A DNA stretch of 64,000 nucleotides from CAYYBE01 sp964470345 (GCA_964470345.1 CAYYBE010000007.1:17586-81585), one strand, 5' to 3'. Shown: positions 34,799 to 44,047, counted from the stretch's first letter. The notes: generated from the letters alone by a model not told the origin. Numbers and translations are program-made.

Positions 34799-37018
34799 TT
34801 ATTTTTGCATACAATTCAGTGTACGCTCGTTGAGTAATTTTCGCAAAAACGTATTTCTGGTAATAGCTTTATTATTTTTAAGTGCAATTGCCAACGCTTT
34901 GACCTGCCCGATAATAATGCACAATTTCTTAGCACGTGTGACGGCCGTATAAATAAGATTACGTTGCAACAGCGTAAAGTGCTGGGTAAAAAGTGGGATG
35001 ATCACCGCAGCATATTCAGAGCCTTGGCTTTTATGAATAGTCATAGCGTAGGCAAGAATAATTTCGTTAATTTCGTCAAAATCATACGACACACTGCGCT
35101 CTTCAAACTGAACCGTAAAGATCTGATCTTCATGGTTAATCTCTGCCAAAATGCCGGTGTCACCATTAAAGACCATTTTGTCGTAGTTGTTACGAATCTG
35201 CATTACTTTATCGTTCACTTTAAAGGTTGTCCCTGCATAGACCAGGTGACTGGTAGACTCACGGTTAAACAGCTCTTGGAGCATTGCATTGAGCGCCTGT
35301 GTTCCCGTGTTGCCTCGGTTCATCGGACATAAAATAGCTGCTGCTTCCGGAGCAATTCTCCGTTTGGGTAGCTCAGTAGCCAGCACGGTTTTAAGTCGTT
35401 CATGAAACTGTTCTGATTCTTGTTCTTTTACAAAGAGAAAGTCGTGTGGCGCCCCGCCCTGTGATTCCTGACTTGGCGCATAGGGGAACTCACCTTGGTT
35501 AATCCTATGGGCATTTACAATAATTAAGCTATTACGTGCTTGTCGAAAAATTTCGGTTAAACGAACGGTCGGAATAACGCCACTGGCGATACAGTCGTTT
35601 AAAACGTTGCCGGCACCAACGGAGGGTAACTGGTCAACATCACCAAGTAAGAGAAGATGTGCCGTCGGCGGGATTGCTTTTAAGAGCGCATGCGCTAAAA
35701 AGATATCGATCATCGACGCTTCATCAATAATCAGTACTTGGGTAACGAGGGGATTGCGGTCATGATGTTTAAACCCCATATTCGTCATGTCAAATTCTAA
35801 GAGGCGGTGGATTGTTGTTGCATGGCGCCCGGTTCCTTCAGCGATTCGTTTTGCCGCTCGCCCGGTTGGCGCAGCAAGCTTGTAGCTAATGCTGTGGTGA
35901 TCGAGTACCGAAAGCAGCTCACGTATGAGTGTCGTTTTTCCTGTTCCTGGCCCCCCAGTAACGATCGTAACTTTATTGGTTAATGCAGTAATAATTCCCT
36001 GCTTTTGATCTTGATTTAATACGATTGAGTTGTGCTGTGGATGCTCAAGTAGATCGGCAAGCGTTTCTTGTTTAAAGGCAAGGGGTGATGGGCTTTCAAG
36101 TAACTGGGCAAGTCGCTGGGCGCATCCTGTTTCGCAATAGAAGTGGGACGTTGGTGCAAGAAAGAGCTTTTCTTGGTCGTTGACCATTACAATCTTTTCT
36201 TGATTATTGAGTGCTGTTATTGCATCGTCAATTGCCTGTTGGTGCTCATCATCAAGTTCAAGTAAGAGTTGCGCTTGTTCGCGAGCAACTGTTTTTTCAA
36301 GATACAGGTGTCCGAGCTTAGTTGCTTGTGAGAGCGTAAACAGCATGCCAGCTTGGATCCGTTGTGGAGCGTAGCGGGCGATACCGATTTTTTGCGCAAT
36401 CGCATCAGCTGTTTTAAAGCCAATACCCCAAATATCATCGGCAAGGCGATAGGGATTTTCTTCGATGACGGCAATTGCGCGCTCTTTATAGTGCTTATAA
36501 ATTTTGGTTGCATAGGCAGCGCTGATGCCCTTATCCTGCAAAAAGACCATAATCGAAGCGATTCCCTTTTGGTCCTGCCAGGCGGCTGCGATCTGTTCGA
36601 TGCGCTTGGTTCCAATACCGGGAACTTCTGCAAGGCGCTCAGGATTTTGGTCGATAATCGTAAGAATCTCTGAGCCAAAACGGTCGACTAATTTTTCTGC
36701 ATAGACTTTACCAATTCCCTTAATCAAGCCAGAGCCTAAATATCGTTTTAAGCCGGTTGGCGTACTCGGGAGATTGGTCGTGCAGCGTGTTGCCTCAAAC
36801 TGTTTGCCAAACTTTTTGTGAAGTTTCCAAGCACCAATGAGTTCAATGTCTTGCCCAACAACAAGGGCGGGCAGCGTGCCGGTTACCGTAATTTTTCCGA
36901 GCTGCTTGGTTTGGAGCGTAAAGACAACAAAGCCACTTTCATCACTTTGAAAAACAAAATGCTCAATGGTGCCAAATAGGGTGTCGTTGGTTGGTGAAAA
37001 GATGGTGCGTTGGTCCAT
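34799..37018 (-). CDS. recD2: RecD2-family ATP-dependent DNA helicase
   Basis: This 739-residue SF1B helicase unwinds DNA 5' to 3'. The N-terminal part has the RecD2-specific domain and helix-hairpin-helix repeats (LAEVPGIGTKRIEQIAAAW; DDIWGIGFKTADAIAQKIG). Walker A is GGPGTGKTTLIREL, Walker B IIDEASMID, and motif III is LLGDVDQLPSVGAGN. The C-terminal motif VI reads YTAVTRAKKL. It lacks RecB/RecC neighbours, as is usual for RecD2, which works alone in repair. It starts 5 bases after the upstream secreted-protein gene on this strand. Confidence 0.95.
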   Translation of the reverse strand: MDQRTIFSPTNDTLFGTIEHFVFQSDESGFVVFTLQTKQLGKITVTGTLPALVVGQDIELIGAWKLHKKFGKQFEATRCTTNLPSTPTGLKRYLGSGLIKGIGKVYAEKLVDRFGSEILTIIDQNPERLAEVPGIGTKRIEQIAAAWQDQKGIASIMVFLQDKGISAAYATKIYKHYKERAIAVIEENPYRLADDIWGIGFKTADAIAQKIGIARYAPQRIQAGMLFTLSQATKLGHLYLEKTVAREQAQLLLELDDEHQQAIDDAITALNNQEKIVMVNDQEKLFLAPTSHFYCETGCAQRLAQLLESPSPLAFKQETLADLLEHPQHNSIVLNQDQKQGIITALTNKVTIVTGGPGTGKTTLIRELLSVLDHHSISYKLAAPTGRAAKRIAEGTGRHATTIHRLLEFDMTNMGFKHHDRNPLVTQVLIIDEASMIDIFLAHALLKAIPPTAHLLLLGDVDQLPSVGAGNVLNDCIASGVIPTVRLTEIFRQARNSLIIVNAHRINQGEFPYAPSQESQGGAPHDFLFVKEQESEQFHERLKTVLATELPKRRIAPEAAAILCPMNRGNTGTQALNAMLQELFNRESTSHLVYAGTTFKVNDKVMQIRNNYDKMVFNGDTGILAEINHEDQIFTVQFEERSVSYDFDEINEIILAYAMTIHKSQGSEYAAVIIPLFTQHFTLLQRNLIYTAVTRAKKLCIIIGQVKALAIALKNNKAITRNTFLRKLLNERTLNCMQK

Positions 37019-37023
37019 GAGGG

Positions 37024-37617
37024 TTATCGGGGTGTCACTTTCGCCAATGCTGCGTGGTACTTGGCAAGTGACTTTGGTAAGCTCGCCGTAAAATCAGCTA
37101 AGAAAAGATGTAAATCTTCAAGGAATTGGTCAAGAATTTTGAGTGTCGTAATCTGCTTAATAAAAAGCGCATGCTCTTTGCCCGGTTTAAACTCGTCATT
37201 ATTAAAAAGGCGTAGTAACGAGTTTGGTTGTTTGCGTTGCTTCATCCAAGCAGCAAGACATGGCTTAAGAATATCGCGGGCAACATGAATCTGTTGCAGG
37301 TACGGTTGCGCTGTTTTTTCAAATTGGGCGATAAAACGTTGTACGGTAATGGTACGGTCGCTCTCTGAAAGTTGCGATTCAAGTTTTATGAGATCCTTAA
37401 ACGAACAACTTTTTGTAATCTGTTGGGTCAGTATGCTGTTGATCTTCGATTTAAATTTCATAATTTCGACAAGATTTACGAGCGATGTTCCATCGACCAT
37501 TTTTAAGATATCAACGTTTAACATGCAGGGTGCCTGATCCGTTGCCCATACTGGAGCTCCAAGCGTACAGGCTACAATACAAGAAATAACTGTTTTCCGT
37601 AGGGGAATATAGTTCAT
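37024..37617 (-). CDS. Secreted helical protein of unknown function
   Basis: This 197-residue protein has a signal peptide (KTVISCIVACTLGAPVWA) and a helical body with three cysteines (CMLN, SCSF, KPCLAAW). The C-terminal part has leucine-rich helices (TLKILDQFLEDLHLFLADF). No domain is recognised. It is located between an outer-membrane-like protein gene and recD2. Its proximity to recD2 looks like gene packing rather than shared function. Confidence 0.65.
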   Translation of the reverse strand: MNYIPLRKTVISCIVACTLGAPVWATDQAPCMLNVDILKMVDGTSLVNLVEIMKFKSKINSILTQQITKSCSFKDLIKLESQLSESDRTITVQRFIAQFEKTAQPYLQQIHVARDILKPCLAAWMKQRKQPNSLLRLFNNDEFKPGKEHALFIKQITTLKILDQFLEDLHLFLADFTASLPKSLAKYHAALAKVTPR

Positions 37618-37672
37618 GATAACCCTTTCTTTTCAATAGCAAACATAATCGAGACTCGAGCTTGTATGCGTC

Positions 37673-39364
37673 TTAAAAATCAATGCCGATGTGCATGCCG
37701 ACGGTATAAGATTTACCAATACCGTGATTATGCACCGTCGCGTCTCCCTGTAATCCAATATGAACAGGGAAGAAGTCTTTGGTGCAAATTTTGCCTAAGA
37801 TACCGGCGAAGATCTTACCTTCATAGGCATTGTGTTTGGTACCGGCAGCAAGGTCAAGTTGTTGAGGGGCAAAATCAAGGGGGGCAAAGACGCATGAAAT
37901 TTTTCCTAAGTGTTCGCGTGTTTGTCCCCAGAAATCATAGCCAACGGTAAGTTGTACCGATTCATGAACTTGGGCGAGCAGGGCGGCTGATGCCTTGGCA
38001 ATTATACCCGGTCGCGTAGAGATCCGTACCGGCGTTGGATAGAGAAAGTGGCTCGATTGTTCTTCAAGAAAACGTATATTTTCACAGGCATGATCGGGGT
38101 TGGTATAATCACGATTAAAATTCACCGTATTTTTGTTGATACGGAATAAACGTGTTTCATGGGCAGGTAACGTGAATTTTAACTCACCATCGAGCACAAG
38201 TCCGATAGTGCCATGTGGTGAGAGAGATGGCTCAAAGTGGAAAAGTGGTCCGAGATTGACATGCTGCTCTCCCATGGGCAGATCAATCAAATTTCCCGCA
38301 AGCCGATCGATCGCCTCAAGACTGTAGTTAATCCATAATACACTCAGCTCAAGCTGAGCTCGTTTGGTTGTTGGTCCCGGGATTAAGATTTCTTTTACAT
38401 AGAGATCAAAGCTTTTCATGTAATCGATAAGAGGAAATGGGCTTGTTTTGCAAAAGTGCCCACCTATGATTCCTTCTTTAAATTTAGCGGCGGTAGGGAA
38501 GGTGATCTGACCACCAATACGCACGGGTGGGCATTGGTCGCCAGCAAAGTTATAAAGAAGTTGGAGGCGTAGGTCGCCCATGCCGAGTTTGTCATTAATA
38601 AAATGGCGCTCACGGAACGTGTCAAAATCAAGGCCGGGTAATACGGTGCCTACCCCGGTAAAAAGTGGCTGATTCATGACCCGCTCTTGCTCGGCGTCAG
38701 TCAGAAACAGGTTATGCTCATTCCAATATAACGGTAGCGCGGCGCTCACCGTCCAGTGATTCCAGCTTCCCCAAGCAGAAGCCATTGCACCAAAGCGGCG
38801 CTCGACAAGAGACATTTTGTTAAAAATTGACAAAACATCAGCAATATCAATTTTTATGAAATCGATTTGATCGATTATCTCTAAAAAATCTCGATTTGCT
38901 AGAAGGGCAATATAGGAAAGAATCGTGTCCCCATGTTCCGTGTAGAACATTCGGTTGGTTGTATTGAAAAATGGCGTAGCAGCAATTGAGATGCCATTTT
39001 CATAGTTTGAACGGAGTATATGGGCAGATATGAGGGGGAGATCGTGAATTGATCGAATAACTGGCGGATTTGTTTTTTCGTAAAAGTCGAGCTGCAGAAT
39101 ATTTGGTAAGCTTACGCGGGTTAACAGATCAATATACTCTTTGGCATCGTCTTGATTGCAAGCAGGAGCTTTTGTTGCTTTGTTTAAATCCTCAAGATTT
39201 TTAAACTGTTGTTCCTGTTCTAAGTCTAGGGGAATTTGATCAATTGAGATGGAAGTTGGCGAAAATGGAGTTTGTTCTGTAGGAACATTGGGCGTTTGCG
39301 CCGCAGAGAGTGTGACGGAACTGATAAGTACGAAAACACGTAAGAAAAAGTGGCGTGTAAACAT
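37673..39364 (-). CDS. Outer-membrane-type beta-barrel protein
   Basis: This 563-residue protein has a signal peptide (FFLRVFVLISSVTLSAA). The start at 39364 (GAGGG upstream) gives a proper signal; an extension to 39421 would precede it with a charged stretch. The N-terminal 120 residues are polar and helical. From about residue 150 the protein alternates short amphipathic strands and turns. The C-terminus reads SYTVGMHIGIDF, ending in Phe with alternating hydrophobic residues. This is the usual signal for assembly by BamA in diderm bacteria. A porin-like role or anchor is possible. It supports an outer membrane in this organism. Confidence 0.7.
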   Translation of the reverse strand: MFTRHFFLRVFVLISSVTLSAAQTPNVPTEQTPFSPTSISIDQIPLDLEQEQQFKNLEDLNKATKAPACNQDDAKEYIDLLTRVSLPNILQLDFYEKTNPPVIRSIHDLPLISAHILRSNYENGISIAATPFFNTTNRMFYTEHGDTILSYIALLANRDFLEIIDQIDFIKIDIADVLSIFNKMSLVERRFGAMASAWGSWNHWTVSAALPLYWNEHNLFLTDAEQERVMNQPLFTGVGTVLPGLDFDTFRERHFINDKLGMGDLRLQLLYNFAGDQCPPVRIGGQITFPTAAKFKEGIIGGHFCKTSPFPLIDYMKSFDLYVKEILIPGPTTKRAQLELSVLWINYSLEAIDRLAGNLIDLPMGEQHVNLGPLFHFEPSLSPHGTIGLVLDGELKFTLPAHETRLFRINKNTVNFNRDYTNPDHACENIRFLEEQSSHFLYPTPVRISTRPGIIAKASAALLAQVHESVQLTVGYDFWGQTREHLGKISCVFAPLDFAPQQLDLAAGTKHNAYEGKIFAGILGKICTKDFFPVHIGLQGDATVHNHGIGKSYTVGMHIGIDF

Positions 39365-39587
39365 ATCCCTCTTTACGGTATAAATATAGCGACGTAGGTT
39401 TGCTCTATCGTTGTAATACAATCTATCAAGTCAATACAATGTATCAAGCCCAGCGGGTGTATGACAAGGGTTGTGGTACCTCCAGGACTTACCTAGTATA
39501 GCCACTTGTGCAGGCGTTGACAAAAGTGGCCTGTTTACAGGGGTTTTAAGAAGTAAACATCATGCTTTTATCAAGGCAGAAGAGGGT

Positions 39588-39835
39588 CTAAGGGACTCTG
39601 TCCCTCTCCCGTTGCCGGAGCGATAAAGAGTCTTGGTAAACAAAAATGAGTATATGTCGCGCAGGCCGATTGTGCTTCATTCGAAAACAATCAATGGCCT
39701 ACGCCAAGGGCTCCCGACTTCGCCTATCCACGCCTTCAGGCTTGGCAGGCTACGACGGGCACGGCCGGCGACGAAGTCCTGCGAAGCTTGCCAAGTGGGA
39801 ACACCTGGACAAGCGTAGAAGGCTCAACCCCTGGG
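39588..39835 (+). repeat. Dispersed palindromic repeat, copy 2, with GC-rich inverted repeats
   Basis: The 545-base gap 39422-39966 has no convincing gene. It holds a hairpin (AAGGGACTCTGTCCCT) followed by CCCGTTGCCGGAGCG, as in copy 1 at 33127. Next come GCGCAGGCC (39659-39667) and its inverted partner GGCCTACGC (39696-39704), extended by GATTGT/ACAATC. A GC-rich stretch (about 39718-39830) follows in which CTTGGCAGGCT and AGCTTGCCAAG form another imperfect inverted repeat. GC content is visibly above that of the neighbours. Confidence 0.6.
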
Positions 39836-39966
39836 CTTACGCAAAAGAGAGAGAATTTTTATCTTGTTGTATCCCGAGAAAACTAATGTTCGACTTTTAT
39901 AAAGTGCGGAGTAAGCTGGTACGGTAGTGAAGCACAAACAATACAGTTTTTGAAGGGAAATTTGCC

Positions 39967-40722
39967 ATGGTGACATGCCAAAAAACAGAGCCACGTCCTC
40001 TGCCACGTTCATTGATTGTCGAGGGGAATATTGGGGCAGGGAAATCGACCTTTTTGCGGGTGATGGGGGCGTACCTCCAAGCGCAGCTCGTCTTTGAACC
40101 CCATCAACGGTGGCAAAACGTTGGGGGAGAGAACCTGCTTGAGCACTTTTATAAAGATACCACCCGTTGGGCCTACACATTCCAGACCTATGCATTTTTA
40201 ACCCGTATCTTTGCCCTGCAAGAACAAACCCAAGTTTGTCAGTCTACGCTTCAGCTTATTGAACGTTCAGTCTTTTCTGACCGGTACTGTTTTGCAAAAA
40301 ATTGTTTTGATATGGGGCTTATGAGCTCGTTAGAGTGGAAGCTCTATGAGTCATGGTTTGTCTGGTTTGTTGAGCGGCAGGTTCCACAACCGGATATGTT
40401 TATCTACCTTCGTGCTGAACCCCAAAAATGTTATGAGCGCATCTCGATTCGTAGCCGTTCAGAAGAAGGGGGCGTTTCATTGGAATATCTTCAGATGCTC
40501 CACCAAAAGCATGATGATTGGTTGGTCCATAAAAAAGATATACTTCCGGTACTTGCCCAGACCCCTGTGTTGGTGTTAGATGGTGATTTAGAGTTTGAAT
40601 CTGACGTTGCGGTGCAACGCCACTATGCTGACGCTATTGTGCATTTTCTGGAAACGCAGTGTGGAGTTGCGCAAGAACAAAGTAAGAAAGAAGAGAAAAA
40701 GCTTGTACAAATAGGGCTTTAG
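39967..40722 (+). CDS. Deoxynucleoside kinase
   Basis: This 251-residue protein belongs to the dNK/TK2-like family, which phosphorylates deoxynucleosides for salvage. The P-loop is GNIGAGKST (about 20-28), the ERS motif reads IERSVFSDRYCF, and the LID region RSRSEEGG carries Arg residues that contact phosphates. YLRAEPQKCYERI is the usual strand before the LID. The exact base preference cannot be read. GAAGGG precedes the ATG. It fits with the B12-dependent reductase as the second route to deoxynucleotides. It lies 51 bases before the ATP synthase genes. Confidence 0.88.
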   Translation: MVTCQKTEPRPLPRSLIVEGNIGAGKSTFLRVMGAYLQAQLVFEPHQRWQNVGGENLLEHFYKDTTRWAYTFQTYAFLTRIFALQEQTQVCQSTLQLIERSVFSDRYCFAKNCFDMGLMSSLEWKLYESWFVWFVERQVPQPDMFIYLRAEPQKCYERISIRSRSEEGGVSLEYLQMLHQKHDDWLVHKKDILPVLAQTPVLVLDGDLEFESDVAVQRHYADAIVHFLETQCGVAQEQSKKEEKKLVQIGL

Positions 40723-40773
40723 TGGTGTAAGATAGTTGAAGCATAGTATAAAGTTTAAGAAAGGACTTGCATT

Positions 40774-41025
40774 ATGGAAGATTTTTCAGCCTACGTTAAA
40801 GTTGCTGCCTACTTTGGTGCTGCAATCGCTATTGCACTTGGTACACTTGGTCCTGCATTGGGTCAAGGTATGGTTGGGGCAAAAGCATGCGAAAACATGG
40901 GAAAATATCCTGAATCAGCCTCCTCAATCCGTACGGCTATGATTCTTGCTATTGCTGCTATTGAATCTTTAGGCGTTTACGCTCTGCTGGTAGCAATTAT
41001 GTTGATCTTCTTTGGCGGTAAATAA
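40774..41025 (+). CDS. atpE: F-type ATP synthase subunit c with Na+-binding signature
   Basis: This 83-residue two-helix protein forms the membrane rotor ring. The first helix has the glycine pattern and LGPALGQG, with Pro27 and Gln31. The second carries the ion-binding Glu64 followed by Ser65, with Tyr69 (IESLGVY). Gln, Glu, Ser and Tyr at these spacings match the Na+-coordinating set of the Ilyobacter tartaricus ring (Gln32, Glu65, Ser66, Tyr70). This predicts sodium rather than proton coupling. AAGGA precedes the ATG. It heads c-b-b'-delta-alpha; subunit a is not upstream. Confidence 0.93.
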   Translation: MEDFSAYVKVAAYFGAAIAIALGTLGPALGQGMVGAKACENMGKYPESASSIRTAMILAIAAIESLGVYALLVAIMLIFFGGK

Positions 41026-41040
41026 CATAAGAAGAGCTCC

Positions 41041-41412
41041 ATGGTTAATTTTACGCTTGTCATACAAGTGATTCATTTCTGGGTCGCGTACTTTATACTC
41101 ACCCGACTTCTTTTTAAGCCGGCGTATGATCTTATTGTTGCCGACGAGCAACAGGCGCGTGCTCTTGAAAAACAGATTAATCGCGTTGAAACAACCATTG
41201 CTGAGCAAACCACCAATAACAAACATGAGTGGGTCAGACTTCAGCAAGATTTACAAAAACAGGTTCCGCCTACGCAGTATGCAATTGTGAAGGCAGTAGC
41301 CCGTGAACCAGAACCACAACCGCGCGTAGTATCTGAACAAGAAGTGCAAGCACTTGTTGTTCAAGCACGTGACATGATCATGAATCGAGTGAGCAATGGA
41401 ATTTGTGATTAA
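41041..41412 (+). CDS. atpF: ATP synthase b-type subunit (first of two)
   Basis: This 123-residue protein has an N-terminal membrane helix (LVIQVIHFWVAYFILTRLLF) and then a helical, charged stalk (about 30-75), the plan of the b subunit of the peripheral stator. Residues 75-100 are Pro/Glu-rich, unusual for b, and the protein is shorter than typical b (about 156 residues). It overlaps the second b gene by 17 bases. The identification rests on the membrane helix, the coiled-coil layout and the position between c and delta. Confidence 0.75.
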   Translation: MVNFTLVIQVIHFWVAYFILTRLLFKPAYDLIVADEQQARALEKQINRVETTIAEQTTNNKHEWVRLQQDLQKQVPPTQYAIVKAVAREPEPQPRVVSEQEVQALVVQARDMIMNRVSNGICD

Positions 41413-41884
41413 CATCATCTTTCATATCTTAAACTTTGCTGTGGTTATTGGCTTAGGAGTCTATCTTTTCCGTTCTAAGATTATGAATCTTATGCGTCAA
41501 GAGATGATTGTCGAGGTTTTGGAGCGTTCGTCGTTGTTCAAGCGGCTTGAGGGTTTAAAAAAACAGAGCAAAAATCTTGTCATGGCGTATGATCATCAGC
41601 GTAGTTTCCACCAGGATCTTGAGAAAAAAATGGAGCGATGGCAGCAGGCGGTGCAAACTCAGCAAGCCAATCGAACTATCGAAGGTGAGCTGCTTGCGCA
41701 AAAGATGCATGAACGAAGTGAGCATGAGATGCAAGAGCGCCACCGACGAACCCTTTCCCGTACTGTTCTTACTCAGGCGCTTACACAGGCCGATGAACAG
41801 CTTGTGCGCTGTTTTGCACAAGAGCAGGTAAAAAAAACATATACGACAAAAATTATTGATCAATTGCGTAAAGGGGCAGAATGA
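41396..41884 (+). CDS. atpF: ATP synthase b-type subunit (second of two)
   Basis: This 162-residue protein has an N-terminal membrane helix (IIFHILNFAVVIGLGVYLF) and a long basic/acidic coiled coil to the C-terminus, with the usual b-subunit composition (Gln, Glu, Lys, Arg, Ala). The C-terminal part should bind the delta subunit. Two different b-type genes suggest a b/b' heterodimer stator, as in cyanobacteria and other lineages. It overlaps delta by ATGA. Confidence 0.8.
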   Translation: MEFVINIIFHILNFAVVIGLGVYLFRSKIMNLMRQEMIVEVLERSSLFKRLEGLKKQSKNLVMAYDHQRSFHQDLEKKMERWQQAVQTQQANRTIEGELLAQKMHERSEHEMQERHRRTLSRTVLTQALTQADEQLVRCFAQEQVKKTYTTKIIDQLRKGAE

Positions 41885-42417
41885 CATTAAGTCAAAAAGC
41901 ACTTGCCCATACCTATGCGCAAGCATTTGAAGATCTGTTTACGACACAGCTTTCCGAAGAAGTAATACAACGATTGAAAAAGGCTGCCAAGGCGCTTAAA
42001 GAACAACGCTCGCTCCCCTTTTATCTCAGTCTTACTATTATCTCTGATGCCCAAAAAGAACAGGCGCTGCGAGGTTTTTTTACCGCATTCGGTTGTGCCG
42101 ATATCATGGAGCCTTTGTTGGTATTATTGGCGAAATCCAAACGGCTCTTTTTGATAAGTGAAATCGTACGGCAGATCGTCGAAGTCTACATGGACCGCAG
42201 GGGTATTGTTGAGGCGCGACTTAAGACGGCGCAGCCGCTCACAGTTGAAGAACAACAATTTCTTGAACAGTATCTCTGTTTGCGTACATCAAAAAAAGTT
42301 CGTCTTACGCAAGAAATTGATAAAGCACTTATTGCAGGAGTTCGGGTGGAAAGTGCAACCTGGTTGTGGGAGTATTCAGTCGCGCAACAATTGCGCATGA
42401 TCCGTGCATCGGTATAA
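41881..42417 (+). CDS. atpH: ATP synthase delta subunit
   Basis: This 178-residue protein has the OSCP/delta layout: an N-terminal helical domain (ALAHTYAQAFEDLF, then FYLSLTIISDAQKEQALRGFF) and a C-terminal domain with GIVEARLKTAQPLTVEEQQ. Delta links the b stalk to the top of the F1 head (alpha/beta). The C-terminal conserved region I.GGVRV is represented by LIAGVRVES. It lies between b' and alpha in one transcript. Confidence 0.88.
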   Translation: MTLSQKALAHTYAQAFEDLFTTQLSEEVIQRLKKAAKALKEQRSLPFYLSLTIISDAQKEQALRGFFTAFGCADIMEPLLVLLAKSKRLFLISEIVRQIVEVYMDRRGIVEARLKTAQPLTVEEQQFLEQYLCLRTSKKVRLTQEIDKALIAGVRVESATWLWEYSVAQQLRMIRASV

Positions 42418-42441
42418 TACCCTTGGGTATAAAGGTTTTTT

Positions 42442-43956
42442 ATGGAAATAAAAAGTACTGATTTAGTATCGCTCTTTGAGCAATCGTTACGGGGAGGAGT
42501 TCAGGGCAAACTTGAAGAAGTTGGCTATGTAATCCAAACCGGTGATTTTTCGTGTAAAATTCATGGCTTAATGAAAGCTGCCTATGGAGAGCTGGTTGAG
42601 TTTGAGGGTGGCAATAAAGGAGTAATTCTCTCTCTTGAACAAGACTATGTGGTAGCATTCTTACTCTTTGCTGATATTGACGTTAAAGAGCTTGAAGTTG
42701 CCAAAAGAACGGGAGAAGTCTTTTCTATCCCCGTAAGTACCCAATTATTAGGTCGTGCGGTCAATGCATTAGGAATGCCGATCGATGGCCTGGGCGCCTT
42801 GCCTGAGTATGCTGAAGTCCGTCAAACTGAGCAGGATATTTTAGGTATAGCAGAGCGTACCCCTATTCATGAATCATTAGAAACCGGTATTACCGTTATT
42901 GATGCTCTTTTTCCTATTGGTAAAGGTCAGCGTGAGCTGATCATCGGTAACCGTATGACAGGAAAAACGAGTATCGCACTTGATACTATTTTGCACCAGC
43001 GCGGTAAAAACGTTGTCTGCATTTACGTGTCGATTGGCCAGCGCCAAGCAAGTTTAGCCCGCACGATTCGTCTGTTTGAAGAACATGGTGCTCTTGAGTA
43101 CACCGTTGTTGTGAGTGCTGATTCAGGTGAGTCTGCATTAGAGCGCTACTTGGCACCCTATACGGGTTGTACGATTGCCGAGTTTTTCCGGGATCAAAAG
43201 CGCGATGTGCTTATTGTCTATGATGACTTGAGTAACCATGCGGTTGCCTATCGAGAAATGTCGCTCTTAATGCGTCGCTCCCCAGGACGTGAAGCGTATC
43301 CTGGTGATGTCTTTTATTTACACTCACGTTTGCTTGAGCGAGCAGGAAGATTTTTATCCGGTGGTTCAATTACGGCACTCCCTATCGTTCAAATTCAAAG
43401 TGACGATATTACTGCCTATATTCCTACCAATTTGATTTCGATTACCGATGGTCAAATCTTTTTAGACAGCAAACTGTTTAACAGTGGCGTACGTCCTGCA
43501 GTGAACGTTGAACTTTCCGTTTCACGTGTTGGTGGTGCTGCACAAACAAAAGTCATGAAACAGGTTACGAAAGCGCTTCGTCTTGAGCTTTCCCAGTATC
43601 ATGAATTACTTGCGTTCTCCCAATTTGGTACTGAGCTTGATGCGGTTTCACAAAAGGCGCTCAAGCGTGGTGGTATTGTTGTTCAGCTGTTGCAACAAAA
43701 GCAGTCAGTAACCCTTTCTTTTGTTGATCAGGTTCTGATGCTTTACTTATTGCGTGAGAATTTCTTGGATGCAGTTGCTCGTGACAAGGTTAATGAATTT
43801 GCGACTACGTTTGTCAGCTATGTAAAGTCAGTGTATCCTGACGTTTACCAAGAAATTACTGATAAAAAAGAGCTGTCACCAGTACTTACGGTACGTTTGA
43901 AAGACATTGCTCGCGAGTTTGAGAAAGTATTTGCGCAGCAGTCGGTTGCCGTATAA
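42442..43956 (+). CDS. atpA: ATP synthase subunit alpha
   Basis: This 504-residue protein is the non-catalytic alpha subunit of F1. The nucleotide loop reads GNRMTGKTS (about 170-178), a variant of GDRQTGKT. VIVYDDLSNHAVAYREMSLL is the Walker B region with the Arg-containing loop after it (RRSPGREAYPGDVFYLHSRLLERAG, 43273-43347). SVSRVGGAAQ carries the arginine finger. The gamma, beta and epsilon genes, which usually follow, are absent; a tRNA comes next. The F1 part of the operon is therefore split. Confidence 0.95.
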   Translation: MEIKSTDLVSLFEQSLRGGVQGKLEEVGYVIQTGDFSCKIHGLMKAAYGELVEFEGGNKGVILSLEQDYVVAFLLFADIDVKELEVAKRTGEVFSIPVSTQLLGRAVNALGMPIDGLGALPEYAEVRQTEQDILGIAERTPIHESLETGITVIDALFPIGKGQRELIIGNRMTGKTSIALDTILHQRGKNVVCIYVSIGQRQASLARTIRLFEEHGALEYTVVVSADSGESALERYLAPYTGCTIAEFFRDQKRDVLIVYDDLSNHAVAYREMSLLMRRSPGREAYPGDVFYLHSRLLERAGRFLSGGSITALPIVQIQSDDITAYIPTNLISITDGQIFLDSKLFNSGVRPAVNVELSVSRVGGAAQTKVMKQVTKALRLELSQYHELLAFSQFGTELDAVSQKALKRGGIVVQLLQQKQSVTLSFVDQVLMLYLLRENFLDAVARDKVNEFATTFVSYVKSVYPDVYQEITDKKELSPVLTVRLKDIAREFEKVFAQQSVAV

Positions 43957-43999
43957 TTCAGAACATATTGCCCTTTGTGCGAAACCAAGCGGGTAGTGA

Positions 44000-44029
44000 T
44001 TGCGGCCAACGCCCACTTTACCGTATACT
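44000..44029 (+). promoter_or_regulatory. Candidate promoter of tRNA-Arg
   Basis: TTGCGG (44000-44005) and TATACT (44024-44029) are 18 bases apart and end about 18 bases before the tRNA. The -10 is good, the -35 and spacing only fair. Confidence 0.4.
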
Positions 44030-44047
44030 ATCAAAGAAGCATATTTC

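Noticed and set aside
39646..39927. Reading frame of 93 codons in the gap before the deoxynucleoside kinase
   Set aside because: It runs through inverted repeats and GC-rich repeated DNA, has no ribosome site and gives a basic, low-quality protein; a product of the repeat.
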